Below, in pieces: positions 43,115 through 51,997 of a stretch of 52,482 nt of DNA. Under the pieces are notes generated by a model. It saw only the letters and a program-made list of their open reading frames with translations. It was not told the DNA's origin and did no database searches. This DNA comes from Planctomycetota bacterium. Its GTDB lineage: Bacteria > Planctomycetota > Planctomycetia > Pirellulales > Pirellulaceae. Every line of letters starts with the position of its first letter. Within the stretch, counting starts at the first letter, position 1. Where the stretch lies: assembly GCA_018970165.1 (NCBI GenBank), contig JAGWWZ010000005.1:1-52482 (forward strand), in the 5' to 3' direction. Made by a program: the position numbers and the translations under genes.

Positions 43115-46100
43115 TACGCAAATCGATTCGATCTACTCAACTCGAGAGCTTGGAAGCTCGCAGATTGTTCAATGTGGACGTTGATCCGATTCGTGTCGGA
43201 ACCGTGTATGTAGAAGCCGACTCAGGTAGCGATGCACACGGGGATTCGTTCTATGTGACCTTTCAAGGTGGTGCGCCCGGTACTCAGCTAAACCGTTTGG
43301 TGATTCGCACCGACCAAGGAGCACCAGGCTTCACGGTCGCCGATAATCTGTTTGACACGATCGATGGTGGTCGAGGCGCAGATCACGCTCACCCGTTCGT
43401 GATCGAGTCGATCGTGGCTGCGAAACCGGGAGCGCGTGTTCAAGCGACGGTCGCCGATGGCGGCATGGAGTTGGTTCTCAATTTTCAAAACTTCTTCGCT
43501 GGCGATCGCATCCATTTCTCCATCGATGTCGATGAAGTCCAGCACTTGTATTCGGTTGCCAACATCGCCGAGTTCAACGAAGGACTCGATCCCATTACTT
43601 CGGGTGCCGAGTTCGAGGGGTCAACGATGGTGGCCAGTTTCACCGCCCCCCGCTTTGAAGATGCATCTGTGGATGGGCGATTTATCAATCGCTATGACCC
43701 TCTGGTCGGTCCAGCCAATCTCGATCTTCCCGCAGACAACGAGGGAGGTTTGAGAGATCGAACGGCAGGAACGGCCGCGAGTTTGCAACAGAAACCCAAA
43801 CCGATCAGTCTGGCAGGCGTGGTCTTTGTCGACAACAACCTCAACCTGGACCAGGATTCGGGCGAATCGGGGATCGCTGGAGTATCGCTCGAACTATTCC
43901 GGCTCGAAGGGGATCGCTTCATTACCACAGGACATCGCGCGACAACCGATGCGATGGGGCGATACGAGTTCGGGATGGGACTGGGGCTGCAGCCCGGGAC
44001 CTATCGCATTCGCGAAACACAGCCCGATGGCTATTTCAGTGTCGGTGCTATCCCTGGATTGCTGGATGGCACTGGGCGATTGGGAGAAAATGTCCTGGGA
44101 AATCCCGACGTTCTCACCGAAATCGCGATCCTGCAAGGAGACAGTCGCGGAACGGAACTGAACTTCGCGGAGGCACAGCCTGCACGAATCTCAGGCTATG
44201 TTTATCGAGACAATAACAACGATGGCATCCGCGGGGCCAATGAAGGAGGACTGTCCAACGTCGAGATTCGACTGACTTCCATCATGACGATCACGGGAGA
44301 GTCTATCTCGAAAACGACTCGCACCAATGCGAATGGAGCCTATTCGTTTTTGACGCTCCCTCCAGGTATTTATACCATCGCTGAAATACAACCCGCTGGG
44401 TTCCTCGACGGGATCGACAGCGTGGGAACCGTAGGAGGAGCGTTTCGAGGAACGATTCTCGACAATGACGAGTTGACTCAAATCGTGCTCGATGGGAACG
44501 ATTCGGGGATCGAGTACAACTTCGGTGAAATCGAGCCGTCCTCTTTATCGGGTCGAGTTACTGCCGTGGTGCCTGGCTATCGATGCTTCAGCGACGAGCC
44601 GGCGAGCAAGATCGTATTACCCGGCGTTCGAATCGATTTGGTTGCGGACGATGGCCGAATTGCAGCCACGACTTTCACCACCGACGACGGTTCCTACCGC
44701 TTCGACGGTTTGCCACCCGGAGTCTATGGTATTGTAGAGACGCAACCCGCAGGCCTATTCAACGGTGGAACGCGAGCAGGTACCATCGAAGGAGCACAGG
44801 TTGGCAATGCAGTGAGCGGCACTCAGATCGTTTCCATTGCGTTGCAAGGCGGTCAGGATGGAATTCGTTACGATTTCTGCGAAGTGCGTCCCGCTGCAAT
44901 ATCAGGTTATGTCTTCAAGGACGGAAGAGACTTGGTCACTCCAGATGGGCTGCCTCCTGCGGATTTGCGAGGGATCCGAGATGGGGTTCGGACTCCGGAC
45001 GACCAACCGTTGGCTGGGGTGGTCTTGGAGTTGCGGCGAGTCGACGGTGCTCCCGCAGGCTCGAGCGATGCATTGCCGGGAACGTACGATGGAGATGTAC
45101 TTCGCGTCCAAACCAACGCGGATGGATACTACGAATTTATTGGCTTAAGGCCAGGAAAATACCACGTTTATCAGGCCCAACCTTCGGAGTATTTCGACGG
45201 CCTCGATACTCCAGGAAGTTCCGGTGGTGTAGCCGACAATCCTTTTGATCCGGTACTCGATCCCGTGATTGAAGCATTGCTTGAGAGTTTGCGGCAAGAT
45301 CCCGCGACCGATCCCAATCGCGATGCGATTCTGTTGATCGATGCGATCACCGCTTCAATGTCTGTGGAGAATAACTTCAGCGAGATTGTCGTCTTGCCTG
45401 AGAACAAGAGTCCGCCGCCAGTCATTGTGGACCCTCCTCCGAAACCACCTACTCCACCGCAGCCTCCAGCACCTCCCATCGAGCGACCTCCTGGGCCGCA
45501 ATCACGAATACCTGAAGGTGGAAGCGTGCCGCAACCGTTGCCGCAGTTCCTGATTCTATCACCACCGATCGGAAGAGCGCCGGATGTCTCCCTAGCTGGC
45601 TATGCTGTCGAGTATGCATGGCACCTGAGTATTATCGATGCAGGAGAGCCTCGAGGGTATCGAAGCGATAAAAAAGTAGTCCAATCGGAGCTCGTGCGAG
45701 CGACCAAGTTGCTGGATATCACCCACTGGACGATTGATACTTTGAATCGAGGCAAGTGGTATATCGTTTCCAGGTCGCCATCGTTTCAGAGGAACGCTTT
45801 CAGCATCCGGGGCGCCAAGCAGTTGGCGGGTGATTTCAACGGCGACGGCAGAGACGAATTAGCCCTTTTCCGAGACGGGGAATGGTTGCTCGACATCAAT
45901 AGCAACGGCGAATGGGATCGAGGTGACATGTGGATCCGTTTGGGAGATCGTGGTGACCTGCCAGTAGTCGGAGATTGGGACGGAGACGGCAAGGATGATA
46001 TCGGAATCTATGGCGTGGAGTGGGAAGGAGACGGCGAACGCATTGCTCGCGAACCGGGTTTGCCCGATCCCTCCAACCGCCACCTGAGCCGCCCCAAGAA

Positions 46101-46629
46101 TATTTCCGAGATCGAGTGGGAGGTTTTGGATAAAACGACTCGAGAACGGATCCGTTATCGAGTGATGCAGCGCAGTGCACAAGGCGAGGGACGAGCCGAT
46201 CCCATCGATCACGTGTTCCGATTCGGGGATGATGGCATACAGCCCATCGCTGGCGATTTCAACGGCAGCGGCATCTCCAAGATCGGAATCTTTCGCGATG
46301 GCAAATGGAAACTCGACATCGATGGTGATGGCCGATTTGAATCGGATCGCGATGTGGAGTTTGTGTTCGGCAAGGCGGGCGACATTGCGATCGTCGGCGA
46401 CTTCAACGGCGATGGTCTCGATGAGATCGCCATCGTGCGAGGCAACCAAGTCATCGTCGACAGCAACGGAAATGGACGCCTAGATATCACCGACCGAGTC
46501 TTCGAAATCGAAGGGGAAGGGGACGGAATCGTTGTCGGGGATTTCGATGGCGATGGCATCGACGAAGCGGCTTTCTATTCCATCGGTCGCGACAACGATC
46601 CCGGAATTAGGCAGGCGAAAGCGGGCTGA
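43111..46629 (+). CDS. Large planctomycete surface protein with SdrD-B and FG-GAP-like repeats
   Basis: The 1172-residue protein starts with QLESLEARRLFNVD (10-23), the N-terminal motif typical of planctomycete surface proteins. A beta-rich N-domain is followed by about four SdrD/Cna-B-like repeats. Examples are ISLAGVVFVDNNLNLDQDSG (about residue 231), RISGYVYRDNNNDGIRGANE (about 361), SLSGRV (about 477) and AISGYVFKDG (about 597). A proline hinge (PPPKPPTPPQPPAPP, about 776-790) precedes a C-terminal set of FG-GAP-like repeats (AGDFNGDGRDELALFRDGEW, about 909-928; VGDFNGDGLDEIAIVRG, about 1097). Adhesion or envelope structure is likely. It starts 4 bases inside the WD40 gene. Confidence 0.87.
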   Translation: MIRKSIRSTQLESLEARRLFNVDVDPIRVGTVYVEADSGSDAHGDSFYVTFQGGAPGTQLNRLVIRTDQGAPGFTVADNLFDTIDGGRGADHAHPFVIESIVAAKPGARVQATVADGGMELVLNFQNFFAGDRIHFSIDVDEVQHLYSVANIAEFNEGLDPITSGAEFEGSTMVASFTAPRFEDASVDGRFINRYDPLVGPANLDLPADNEGGLRDRTAGTAASLQQKPKPISLAGVVFVDNNLNLDQDSGESGIAGVSLELFRLEGDRFITTGHRATTDAMGRYEFGMGLGLQPGTYRIRETQPDGYFSVGAIPGLLDGTGRLGENVLGNPDVLTEIAILQGDSRGTELNFAEAQPARISGYVYRDNNNDGIRGANEGGLSNVEIRLTSIMTITGESISKTTRTNANGAYSFLTLPPGIYTIAEIQPAGFLDGIDSVGTVGGAFRGTILDNDELTQIVLDGNDSGIEYNFGEIEPSSLSGRVTAVVPGYRCFSDEPASKIVLPGVRIDLVADDGRIAATTFTTDDGSYRFDGLPPGVYGIVETQPAGLFNGGTRAGTIEGAQVGNAVSGTQIVSIALQGGQDGIRYDFCEVRPAAISGYVFKDGRDLVTPDGLPPADLRGIRDGVRTPDDQPLAGVVLELRRVDGAPAGSSDALPGTYDGDVLRVQTNADGYYEFIGLRPGKYHVYQAQPSEYFDGLDTPGSSGGVADNPFDPVLDPVIEALLESLRQDPATDPNRDAILLIDAITASMSVENNFSEIVVLPENKSPPPVIVDPPPKPPTPPQPPAPPIERPPGPQSRIPEGGSVPQPLPQFLILSPPIGRAPDVSLAGYAVEYAWHLSIIDAGEPRGYRSDKKVVQSELVRATKLLDITHWTIDTLNRGKWYIVSRSPSFQRNAFSIRGAKQLAGDFNGDGRDELALFRDGEWLLDINSNGEWDRGDMWIRLGDRGDLPVVGDWDGDGKDDIGIYGVEWEGDGERIAREPGLPDPSNRHLSRPKNISEIEWEVLDKTTRERIRYRVMQRSAQGEGRADPIDHVFRFGDDGIQPIAGDFNGSGISKIGIFRDGKWKLDIDGDGRFESDRDVEFVFGKAGDIAIVGDFNGDGLDEIAIVRGNQVIVDSNGNGRLDITDRVFEIEGEGDGIVVGDFDGDGIDEAAFYSIGRDNDPGIRQAKAG

Positions 46630-46719
46630 TTCCGCCGCATCGATCTAGGACGGTTTACAATTCGCCGTCGGGCAAGCAGACTAGAGAGGTCTCCACATTG
46701 GCCCCCGGCGTATCCTAAG

Positions 46720-48597
46720 ATGCACACCAAGAAAATTCTGATAGGGATTGTGATCCTGTCGGCGATCGGAATTCATTCCCAACTCGCTATTTCGCAACAA
46801 CCTATGCCTCATCCTCATCCCATTCAATACCGACTCTCATTTCGTCAAGCTGCAACGCATCGGGTGGACGTCGAGGCTTCGATACCCACCGATGGAGCGA
46901 AGTCCATTCGCTTGATGATGCCGGTATGGACACCCGGTTCCTATCTGATTCGCGAATACGCGCGGCATGTGGAAACCATCGCAGCTCGCGACGGCACCAG
47001 CAATCAACCATTGAATATCATCAAAGTCGACAAGAATCACTGGAAAGTCGATTGCGAAGGGGTTCAGGAAGTAGTGGTCGATTACGTGCTTTATGGACGG
47101 GAGATGGGTGTTCGAACCAATTGGATTGAGAACGAATTCGCTTTCTTGACCGGGGCGGCAACGTTCTTGACCCGAGATGACGCTCTCGATCGTCCCCATA
47201 TTGTCCGAATCGATGCGATTCCAGAGTGGACCGATGTCGCAACCAGTTTGAAGCCCTTGGAGACTCGCGATCACTGGACCCGGCGCGCCGCCGACTATCA
47301 CGAGTTAGTCGACAGCCCGATCGTCCTGGGCAACCTCGATCTTCAATCCGAAACGATCGGTGGAGCGACCCATCACTTGGCGAGTCTGGGAACAGATTCG
47401 ATGTGGGATACCGCTCGGGCCATGAAGGATGTGGCAAAGATCGTTGAGATCGAACAGAAGTTTTGGGGGGAAACACCCTATCAAGAGTATTGGTTTCTCA
47501 ATCTCGCCACGGAGTCGGGTGGAGGATTGGAACACGACAACAGCTGTGTGCTGATGACCAGCAGATGGACGCAGCGTCAGAAATCGAAATACGTTGACTG
47601 GCTCTCTCTTGTATCGCATGAATTCTTCCACGTTTGGAACGTGCGACGGCTCCGACCGCGAGCTCTCCAAAACTACGACTACAACAACGAGCAGTACATG
47701 CGCGAACTGTGGGTGGCCGAGGGATTGACCAGCTACTACGACAACCTATTCGTCGTCCGCGCAGATCTATGTACAACGGGCGAGTATCTCGAGCGGGTCA
47801 GCAAGGACATCCAAACCGTCGAGAACTCCCCAGGTCGATCGGTACAAAATTTGGAGGACAGCAGCTTCGATACATGGATCAAATTTTATCGCCCTGATGA
47901 AAATGCCAACAACAGTCGCGTCAGCTACTATGTCAAAGGCTCGCTGGTCGGGTTGCTTGCCGACGCCGAGATCCGTTTGGCGACCGACAACTGCAAATCG
48001 CTCGACGACTGCATGCGATTGCTGTGGCAACGACATCGAACCGGCGGCTACACCAACGCCGACGTCGAGGCGATCCTGGTCGAAGTGGGCGGGGAGCCCC
48101 TTCGCGGATGGCTCGGATCGAAACTGAGAGAAACGACCGACCTCGACTACTCGCGACTCCTTGCGTGCTATGGACTGAAGTGGAAAGATAGAAATTCCGA
48201 CAGCACTACCGCACCGTCAGCTACACCTGCAATGCTCGGCATGGAAATCTCCAATCAGGGCGGAAAAGCCATGGTGGACAAAGTCGCCGTCGGTGGGGCA
48301 GCGGCCGCAGCAGGCATACAATCCGGAGACGAATTGATCGGATGGGATGGCTACCGGATCACGCAGGAACAATGGTCGGATCGCTTGGGGCTGTATCGAG
48401 CCGGCGATCGCGTTGCTGCCACAATTGCCCGGCGTGGTAAGTTGCTGGAAGTTCCATTGGAGATTCCCCCCTCCAAGCCCCTCTCCTGGAACCTGGTCCG
48501 GACCGATTCACCCGACGAAAAACAGCAGGAACGCTGGCGAAGTTGGCTCGGCCAGGGCAGTTCGGGGCCCGAGGAAAAAATCGAAAAAGGGGAATAA
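46720..48597 (+). CDS. Secreted M61-family aminopeptidase with PDZ domain
   Basis: The 625-residue protein has a signal peptide (MHTKKILIGIVILSAIG) and the M61 glycyl aminopeptidase architecture. An N-terminal beta domain is followed by the catalytic domain with HEFFH (300-304) and the downstream Glu in WVAEGLTSYY (E334), giving the gluzincin zinc site. The SGGGLEH segment at about 266-272 is typical of the family. A PDZ domain lies at about 515-600 (KAMVDKVAVGGAAAAAGIQS). It probably trims peptides outside the cytoplasm. There is no strong Shine-Dalgarno sequence before the ATG. The 164 bases to the next gene contain no recognised element. Confidence 0.88.
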   Translation: MHTKKILIGIVILSAIGIHSQLAISQQPMPHPHPIQYRLSFRQAATHRVDVEASIPTDGAKSIRLMMPVWTPGSYLIREYARHVETIAARDGTSNQPLNIIKVDKNHWKVDCEGVQEVVVDYVLYGREMGVRTNWIENEFAFLTGAATFLTRDDALDRPHIVRIDAIPEWTDVATSLKPLETRDHWTRRAADYHELVDSPIVLGNLDLQSETIGGATHHLASLGTDSMWDTARAMKDVAKIVEIEQKFWGETPYQEYWFLNLATESGGGLEHDNSCVLMTSRWTQRQKSKYVDWLSLVSHEFFHVWNVRRLRPRALQNYDYNNEQYMRELWVAEGLTSYYDNLFVVRADLCTTGEYLERVSKDIQTVENSPGRSVQNLEDSSFDTWIKFYRPDENANNSRVSYYVKGSLVGLLADAEIRLATDNCKSLDDCMRLLWQRHRTGGYTNADVEAILVEVGGEPLRGWLGSKLRETTDLDYSRLLACYGLKWKDRNSDSTTAPSATPAMLGMEISNQGGKAMVDKVAVGGAAAAAGIQSGDELIGWDGYRITQEQWSDRLGLYRAGDRVAATIARRGKLLEVPLEIPPSKPLSWNLVRTDSPDEKQQERWRSWLGQGSSGPEEKIEKGE

Positions 48598-48761
48598 CCC
48601 TAGCTCAACCCTTCGAAAATTGGGAATCGGGACTAGCGAAACCCCAAGAAAAAAGGTATTTACATTTCCTCAAACAACCAAGTTGCGACAAGACTTGTGC
48701 AGACAGGTGCCTTGTCGACAACCTCAACGTTGACTTGTTTTTGGTCCAAGGGAAATTCGAA

Positions 48762-49145
48762 ATGTCAGTGAATGAAGAGGTCTTTTCAAAGGTTCAATCG
48801 GCCCTAGTGGATGCCCTGGGTGTCGACGACGACGAGGTAACGCCAGAAGCAACCATCGTTGGAGACCTGGAAGCCGAATCGATCGATTTCCTAGATATTG
48901 TGTTCAAGTTAGAAAAAGCATTTGGCATCAAAATCCAAACGGAAGAACTCTTCCCCAAGGATATCCTCACCGAAGGGACCTATGTTCAAGACGGTAAGGT
49001 TAACTCGAACGGGCTCTCGGAATTGAAGAGAAGAATGCCATGGGCTGACCTCTCCAAATTTGAAGCCAATCCTCGCATTCAAGACTTTGGCGATCTGCTG
49101 ACGGTGAGCGATCTGTGTCGATATGTTCAGTCCAAGCTGGCCTAG
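48762..49145 (+). CDS. Acyl carrier protein
   Basis: The 127-residue protein has an ACP domain with the phosphopantetheine-attachment serine at residue 40 in DLEAESIDFLDIVFKLEKAF, preceded by the acidic helix VDDDEVTPEATIVG. It is longer than a typical ACP (about 80 residues), with a C-terminal extension LKRRMPWADLSKFEANPRIQ containing more helices. AGGGA before ATG 48762 supports this start. It is followed by FabZ-like and FabF genes, which suggests a dedicated acyl-chain pathway rather than the general fatty acid synthase. AcpS, able to activate it, is also encoded in this window. Confidence 0.85.
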   Translation: MSVNEEVFSKVQSALVDALGVDDDEVTPEATIVGDLEAESIDFLDIVFKLEKAFGIKIQTEELFPKDILTEGTYVQDGKVNSNGLSELKRRMPWADLSKFEANPRIQDFGDLLTVSDLCRYVQSKLA

Positions 49146-49186
49146 CGGACTGCTGATTTTATTGGCTTTCAAGAGAGTAACGCTCT

Positions 49187-49735
49187 GTGCGGTGGTTCTG
49201 GATTGATCGATTCATCGAGTTCGTTCGAGATACTCGGGCTGTCTCAATCAAGCATATTTGTTTCGGCGAGGAAGCTGTAGACGATTATTCGCCTGGATTT
49301 CCCCACTATCCGCATTCTCTAATGATCGAGGGAATGGCGCAGACGGGTGGCCTGCTGGTCTCGGAGGCCGAAGGATTCGTTCGCAAGACCGTGCTGGCAA
49401 AAATTTCGAAAGCACAGTTTTTCGACCTGGTTGTGCCTGGGGATACTATGCGTTTGACCGCAATAGTCCAGGATAAACAGCCTGCTGGAGCGGTGGTCAA
49501 CGGCCAAATTCAGATCGATAATCGAACGATCGCAGACATGGAGTTGTGGTTTGCTTTTCTTGACGGACGTTACGGAGAGCAGGCCCTGTTCACTCCCGAA
49601 GATCTTTTGAGAACCCTGCGTGTGATGCGCATGTTCGACGTTGCTGTAGATCAAAACGGGAATAAAATACACGCTCCTGCACACATGATCGAAGCCGAAC
49701 GGCAGGCGGCTGTAGCGATTCGGGCGGCTTTGTGA
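49187..49735 (+). CDS. FabZ-like hot-dog dehydratase
   Basis: The 182-residue protein has the hot-dog fold pattern of 3-hydroxyacyl-ACP dehydratases, with IEGMAQTGGLLV holding the catalytic-helix Glu and LAKISKAQFFDLVVPGDTM as the following core. The canonical catalytic HFPGxP segment reads GFPHYP, so the His is displaced by Gly, with another His three residues on. Start is a GTG at 49187 with AGAGAG upstream. Between an ACP and a FabF gene it would dehydrate 3-hydroxyacyl-ACP. The altered site makes activity uncertain; a second possibility is that it is a binding or condensing partner. Confidence 0.75.
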   Translation: MRWFWIDRFIEFVRDTRAVSIKHICFGEEAVDDYSPGFPHYPHSLMIEGMAQTGGLLVSEAEGFVRKTVLAKISKAQFFDLVVPGDTMRLTAIVQDKQPAGAVVNGQIQIDNRTIADMELWFAFLDGRYGEQALFTPEDLLRTLRVMRMFDVAVDQNGNKIHAPAHMIEAERQAAVAIRAAL

Positions 49736-49796
49736 TCGAGTCTCATCCTGAGTGCAGACAGGTTTGGCTTAAGCTTTTTCAAGAGTGGATGGTTCG

Positions 49797-51092
49797 ATGC
49801 GTCGGCGTGTAGTCGTAACCGGAATGGGTATCGTCAACCCTCTTGGCCATGACGTTGCCACAATGTGGAACGCTTTGCTCGAAGGACGAAGCGGAGTGGG
49901 CCCGATTACCATCTTCGATGCCCTTGGTTATCCAACCACGATAGCAGCGGAAGTCAAAAATTGGGACGTCTCCCTCGTCGGCGAGGATCGTCTCTATTGG
50001 GATATAAGAGGTAGGCATACCCGGTTCGCTGTCGGGGCTGCAAAGCAAGCGATTCTTCAATCCGGAATCTTGGATTCAAAGATTGATCCCAATCGCCTTG
50101 GAGTTTATCTCGGAGCTGGCGAGGGAAACCAAAACTTTGCCAGTTTCACCTCAATGGTATCCGCAGGCTTGCGAAACGGGTCATTCGACTTAAGCGGATT
50201 CTTTGAACGAGGTTTGCAGACGATGGATCCCGCTGCAGAAATGGAGCAAGAGCCCAATATGCCCGCAGCGCATCTCGCCGATCTATTCAATGCCCAAGGA
50301 CACAACTCCAATTGCCTCACTGCATGCGCCGCAAGCAGTCAAGCCGTGGGGGAAGCAACCGAACTGATCCGCTCCGGAGAGGCCGATGCCATGATCGCCG
50401 GGGGTTGCCACAGCATGATCCATCCTTTTGGCTTGACCGGATTCAGTCTGCTCACAACCCTATCGCAACGGAACTCCGACCCCACGAAAGCATCTCGACC
50501 TTTCGATCGAGAACGGGATGGGTTTGTTCTCGGCGAGGGAGCTGCGATCGTCATCCTCGAGGAATTTGAACACGCTCGGCGACGCGGAGCGGAAATCTAC
50601 GGCGAGATCCTCGGTTATGGCAGCACCGCCGATGCCTATCGGATCACGGACATTCATCCCGAAGGACGGGGTGCGATTGGCTGCATGAAACATTCGATCG
50701 CAGATGCCAAACTCAATCTCGAAGAAATCGGCTACGTCAATGCTCACGGAACCAGCACTGCCGTGAACGATCGAACCGAGACCCTGGCATGTAAAGGAGT
50801 ATTCGGTGAACGAGCTAAGCTCACGCCAATCTCCAGTACCAAGAGCATGATGGGACACCTGATTGCCGCAGCGGGAGCAACCGAAATGATCGTTTGTTTG
50901 CTCGCGATCCGAAACAGTATCCTTCCGCCGACAATCAACCAGGAATATCCCGACCCGGACTGCGACCTCGACTATATCCCTAACGTTGCGCGCCCGGCAA
51001 AGATCAAGGCCGCGCTCAATAACAGCTTCGGCTTCGGTGGGCAAAACGTCTCCTTGACCGTGGGAACTCTTCGCAACGGGTCGAGCGCATGA
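49797..51092 (+). CDS. fabF: 3-oxoacyl-ACP synthase II-like (FabF)
   Basis: The 431-residue protein is a condensing enzyme of the thiolase fold with the full triad: C177 in NCLTACAASSQ, H317 in NAHGTSTAVND and H354 in SSTKSMMGHLIAAAG. FabF condenses acyl-ACP with malonyl-ACP and decarboxylates. The start at ATG 49797 (MRRRVVVTGMGIVNPLG) matches the family N-terminus; an in-frame GTG at 49785 is less likely. It is followed by a gene starting at 51089 that overlaps the stop by 4 bases. With ACP and FabZ-like genes it forms a compact acyl-elongation module. Confidence 0.93.
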   Translation: MRRRVVVTGMGIVNPLGHDVATMWNALLEGRSGVGPITIFDALGYPTTIAAEVKNWDVSLVGEDRLYWDIRGRHTRFAVGAAKQAILQSGILDSKIDPNRLGVYLGAGEGNQNFASFTSMVSAGLRNGSFDLSGFFERGLQTMDPAAEMEQEPNMPAAHLADLFNAQGHNSNCLTACAASSQAVGEATELIRSGEADAMIAGGCHSMIHPFGLTGFSLLTTLSQRNSDPTKASRPFDRERDGFVLGEGAAIVILEEFEHARRRGAEIYGEILGYGSTADAYRITDIHPEGRGAIGCMKHSIADAKLNLEEIGYVNAHGTSTAVNDRTETLACKGVFGERAKLTPISSTKSMMGHLIAAAGATEMIVCLLAIRNSILPPTINQEYPDPDCDLDYIPNVARPAKIKAALNNSFGFGGQNVSLTVGTLRNGSSA

Positions 51093-51502
51093 TCTCTGAC
51101 CCGGTTCTCTTGGCTTATCTGGAGGAATCCCTTTCCGGCGAAGTGATGGCCACGATTGAAAATGAACTGCGTCGAGATTCGAAACTGAGAGATCGTCTAT
51201 CCGCATTGATTGCCCAGCGCGAGTCCGGAGTTCATTCCGTAGGAGATATTTGGCGCAGGAATCGGCTCTCGTGCCCAACGCGCGAAGAGTTGGGAAGCTA
51301 TCTGCTGGGGGCCATGATGGATGATGCGGCCCAGTACGTCCAGTTTCATATCAAACAGATCGGTTGCAGATATTGCCAGGCCAACTTGGAGGATCTGAAA
51401 GCCGCCGAGGAGTCGTCGGCTAACGCCGCCAACGTTCAACAACGCCGCAATCGTTTTTTCCAGAGCAGCGTTGGACGAATCCAAAAGTTTCCAGAACGGT
51501 AG
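51089..51502 (+). CDS. zf-HC2-like putative zinc-binding protein
   Basis: The 137-residue protein has the start segment VLLAYLEESLSGEVMATIEN found in planctomycete proteins, followed by a possible zinc site. The pattern RLSCPTREELGSYLLGAMMD (Cys near 62) and QFHIKQIGCRYC (H near 87, Cys near 93 and 96) resembles anti-sigma zinc fingers (Cys, His, CxxC). No transmembrane helix is evident, so it would be cytoplasmic. The ATGA overlap with fabF (51089-51092) implies co-translation. A regulator of the fatty-acid module is one guess; no partner sigma factor is nearby. Confidence 0.65.
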   Translation: MISDPVLLAYLEESLSGEVMATIENELRRDSKLRDRLSALIAQRESGVHSVGDIWRRNRLSCPTREELGSYLLGAMMDDAAQYVQFHIKQIGCRYCQANLEDLKAAEESSANAANVQQRRNRFFQSSVGRIQKFPER

Positions 51503-51509
51503 ATCCTAG

Positions 51510-51968
51510 ATGCGCATCGGACAGATCATCACTGTGGTCACAGACCGAAAGTTCGGATTCATTCGCTCCGAACACTTTCGAGAAGACGTCTTCTTCCATT
51601 TCACTACCCTCCAAGGCCTAAACCCCAAACGACTGCGTATCGGTCAGGATGTGGAATTCGAGATCGATGAATTGCTGAGAATCAACAAGCAAAAGCTCGA
51701 AGCCATCCTCGTTCAGGAACCGACCAAGCCTCTTTCGCATACGCTTCAGGAGGAGACTGTCCCGGGCTTCAAAGCAGCCCATCATCCCAAGGCTCGCCGA
51801 AAAAAACCGAGTTGGAAAAGAGGCTCCAGCGATAAGCCAAGCGATGTAGATAGCATAAAACAAGAAGAAACTCAGGCCGCTTCGCAAACTCCAGAACCGA
51901 TTGCTCCCGATTCGATTGCTTCCGAACCGCCCACCCCTTCCGACTCGAGCGACATTCAAGCCAGTTGA
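51510..51968 (+). CDS. Cold-shock-domain-like RNA-binding protein
   Basis: The 152-residue protein has an N-terminal cold-shock-like OB fold: RKFGFIRSEHFREDVFFHF carries the two aromatic nucleic-acid-binding motifs (KFGFI and DVFFHF), preceded by IGQIITVV and followed by RIGQDVEFEIDE. The C-terminal half (about 75-152) is disordered, first basic and Lys/Arg/Ser-rich, then acidic and Pro-rich. It likely binds RNA or single-stranded DNA. The gene begins 7 bases after the zf-HC2-like gene and may be in the same transcript. The substrate and any link to fatty acid synthesis are not known. Confidence 0.8.
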   Translation: MRIGQIITVVTDRKFGFIRSEHFREDVFFHFTTLQGLNPKRLRIGQDVEFEIDELLRINKQKLEAILVQEPTKPLSHTLQEETVPGFKAAHHPKARRKKPSWKRGSSDKPSDVDSIKQEETQAASQTPEPIAPDSIASEPPTPSDSSDIQAS

Positions 51969-51997
51969 TAATCTCAGCTCAACCAAGAGGTAACCCG

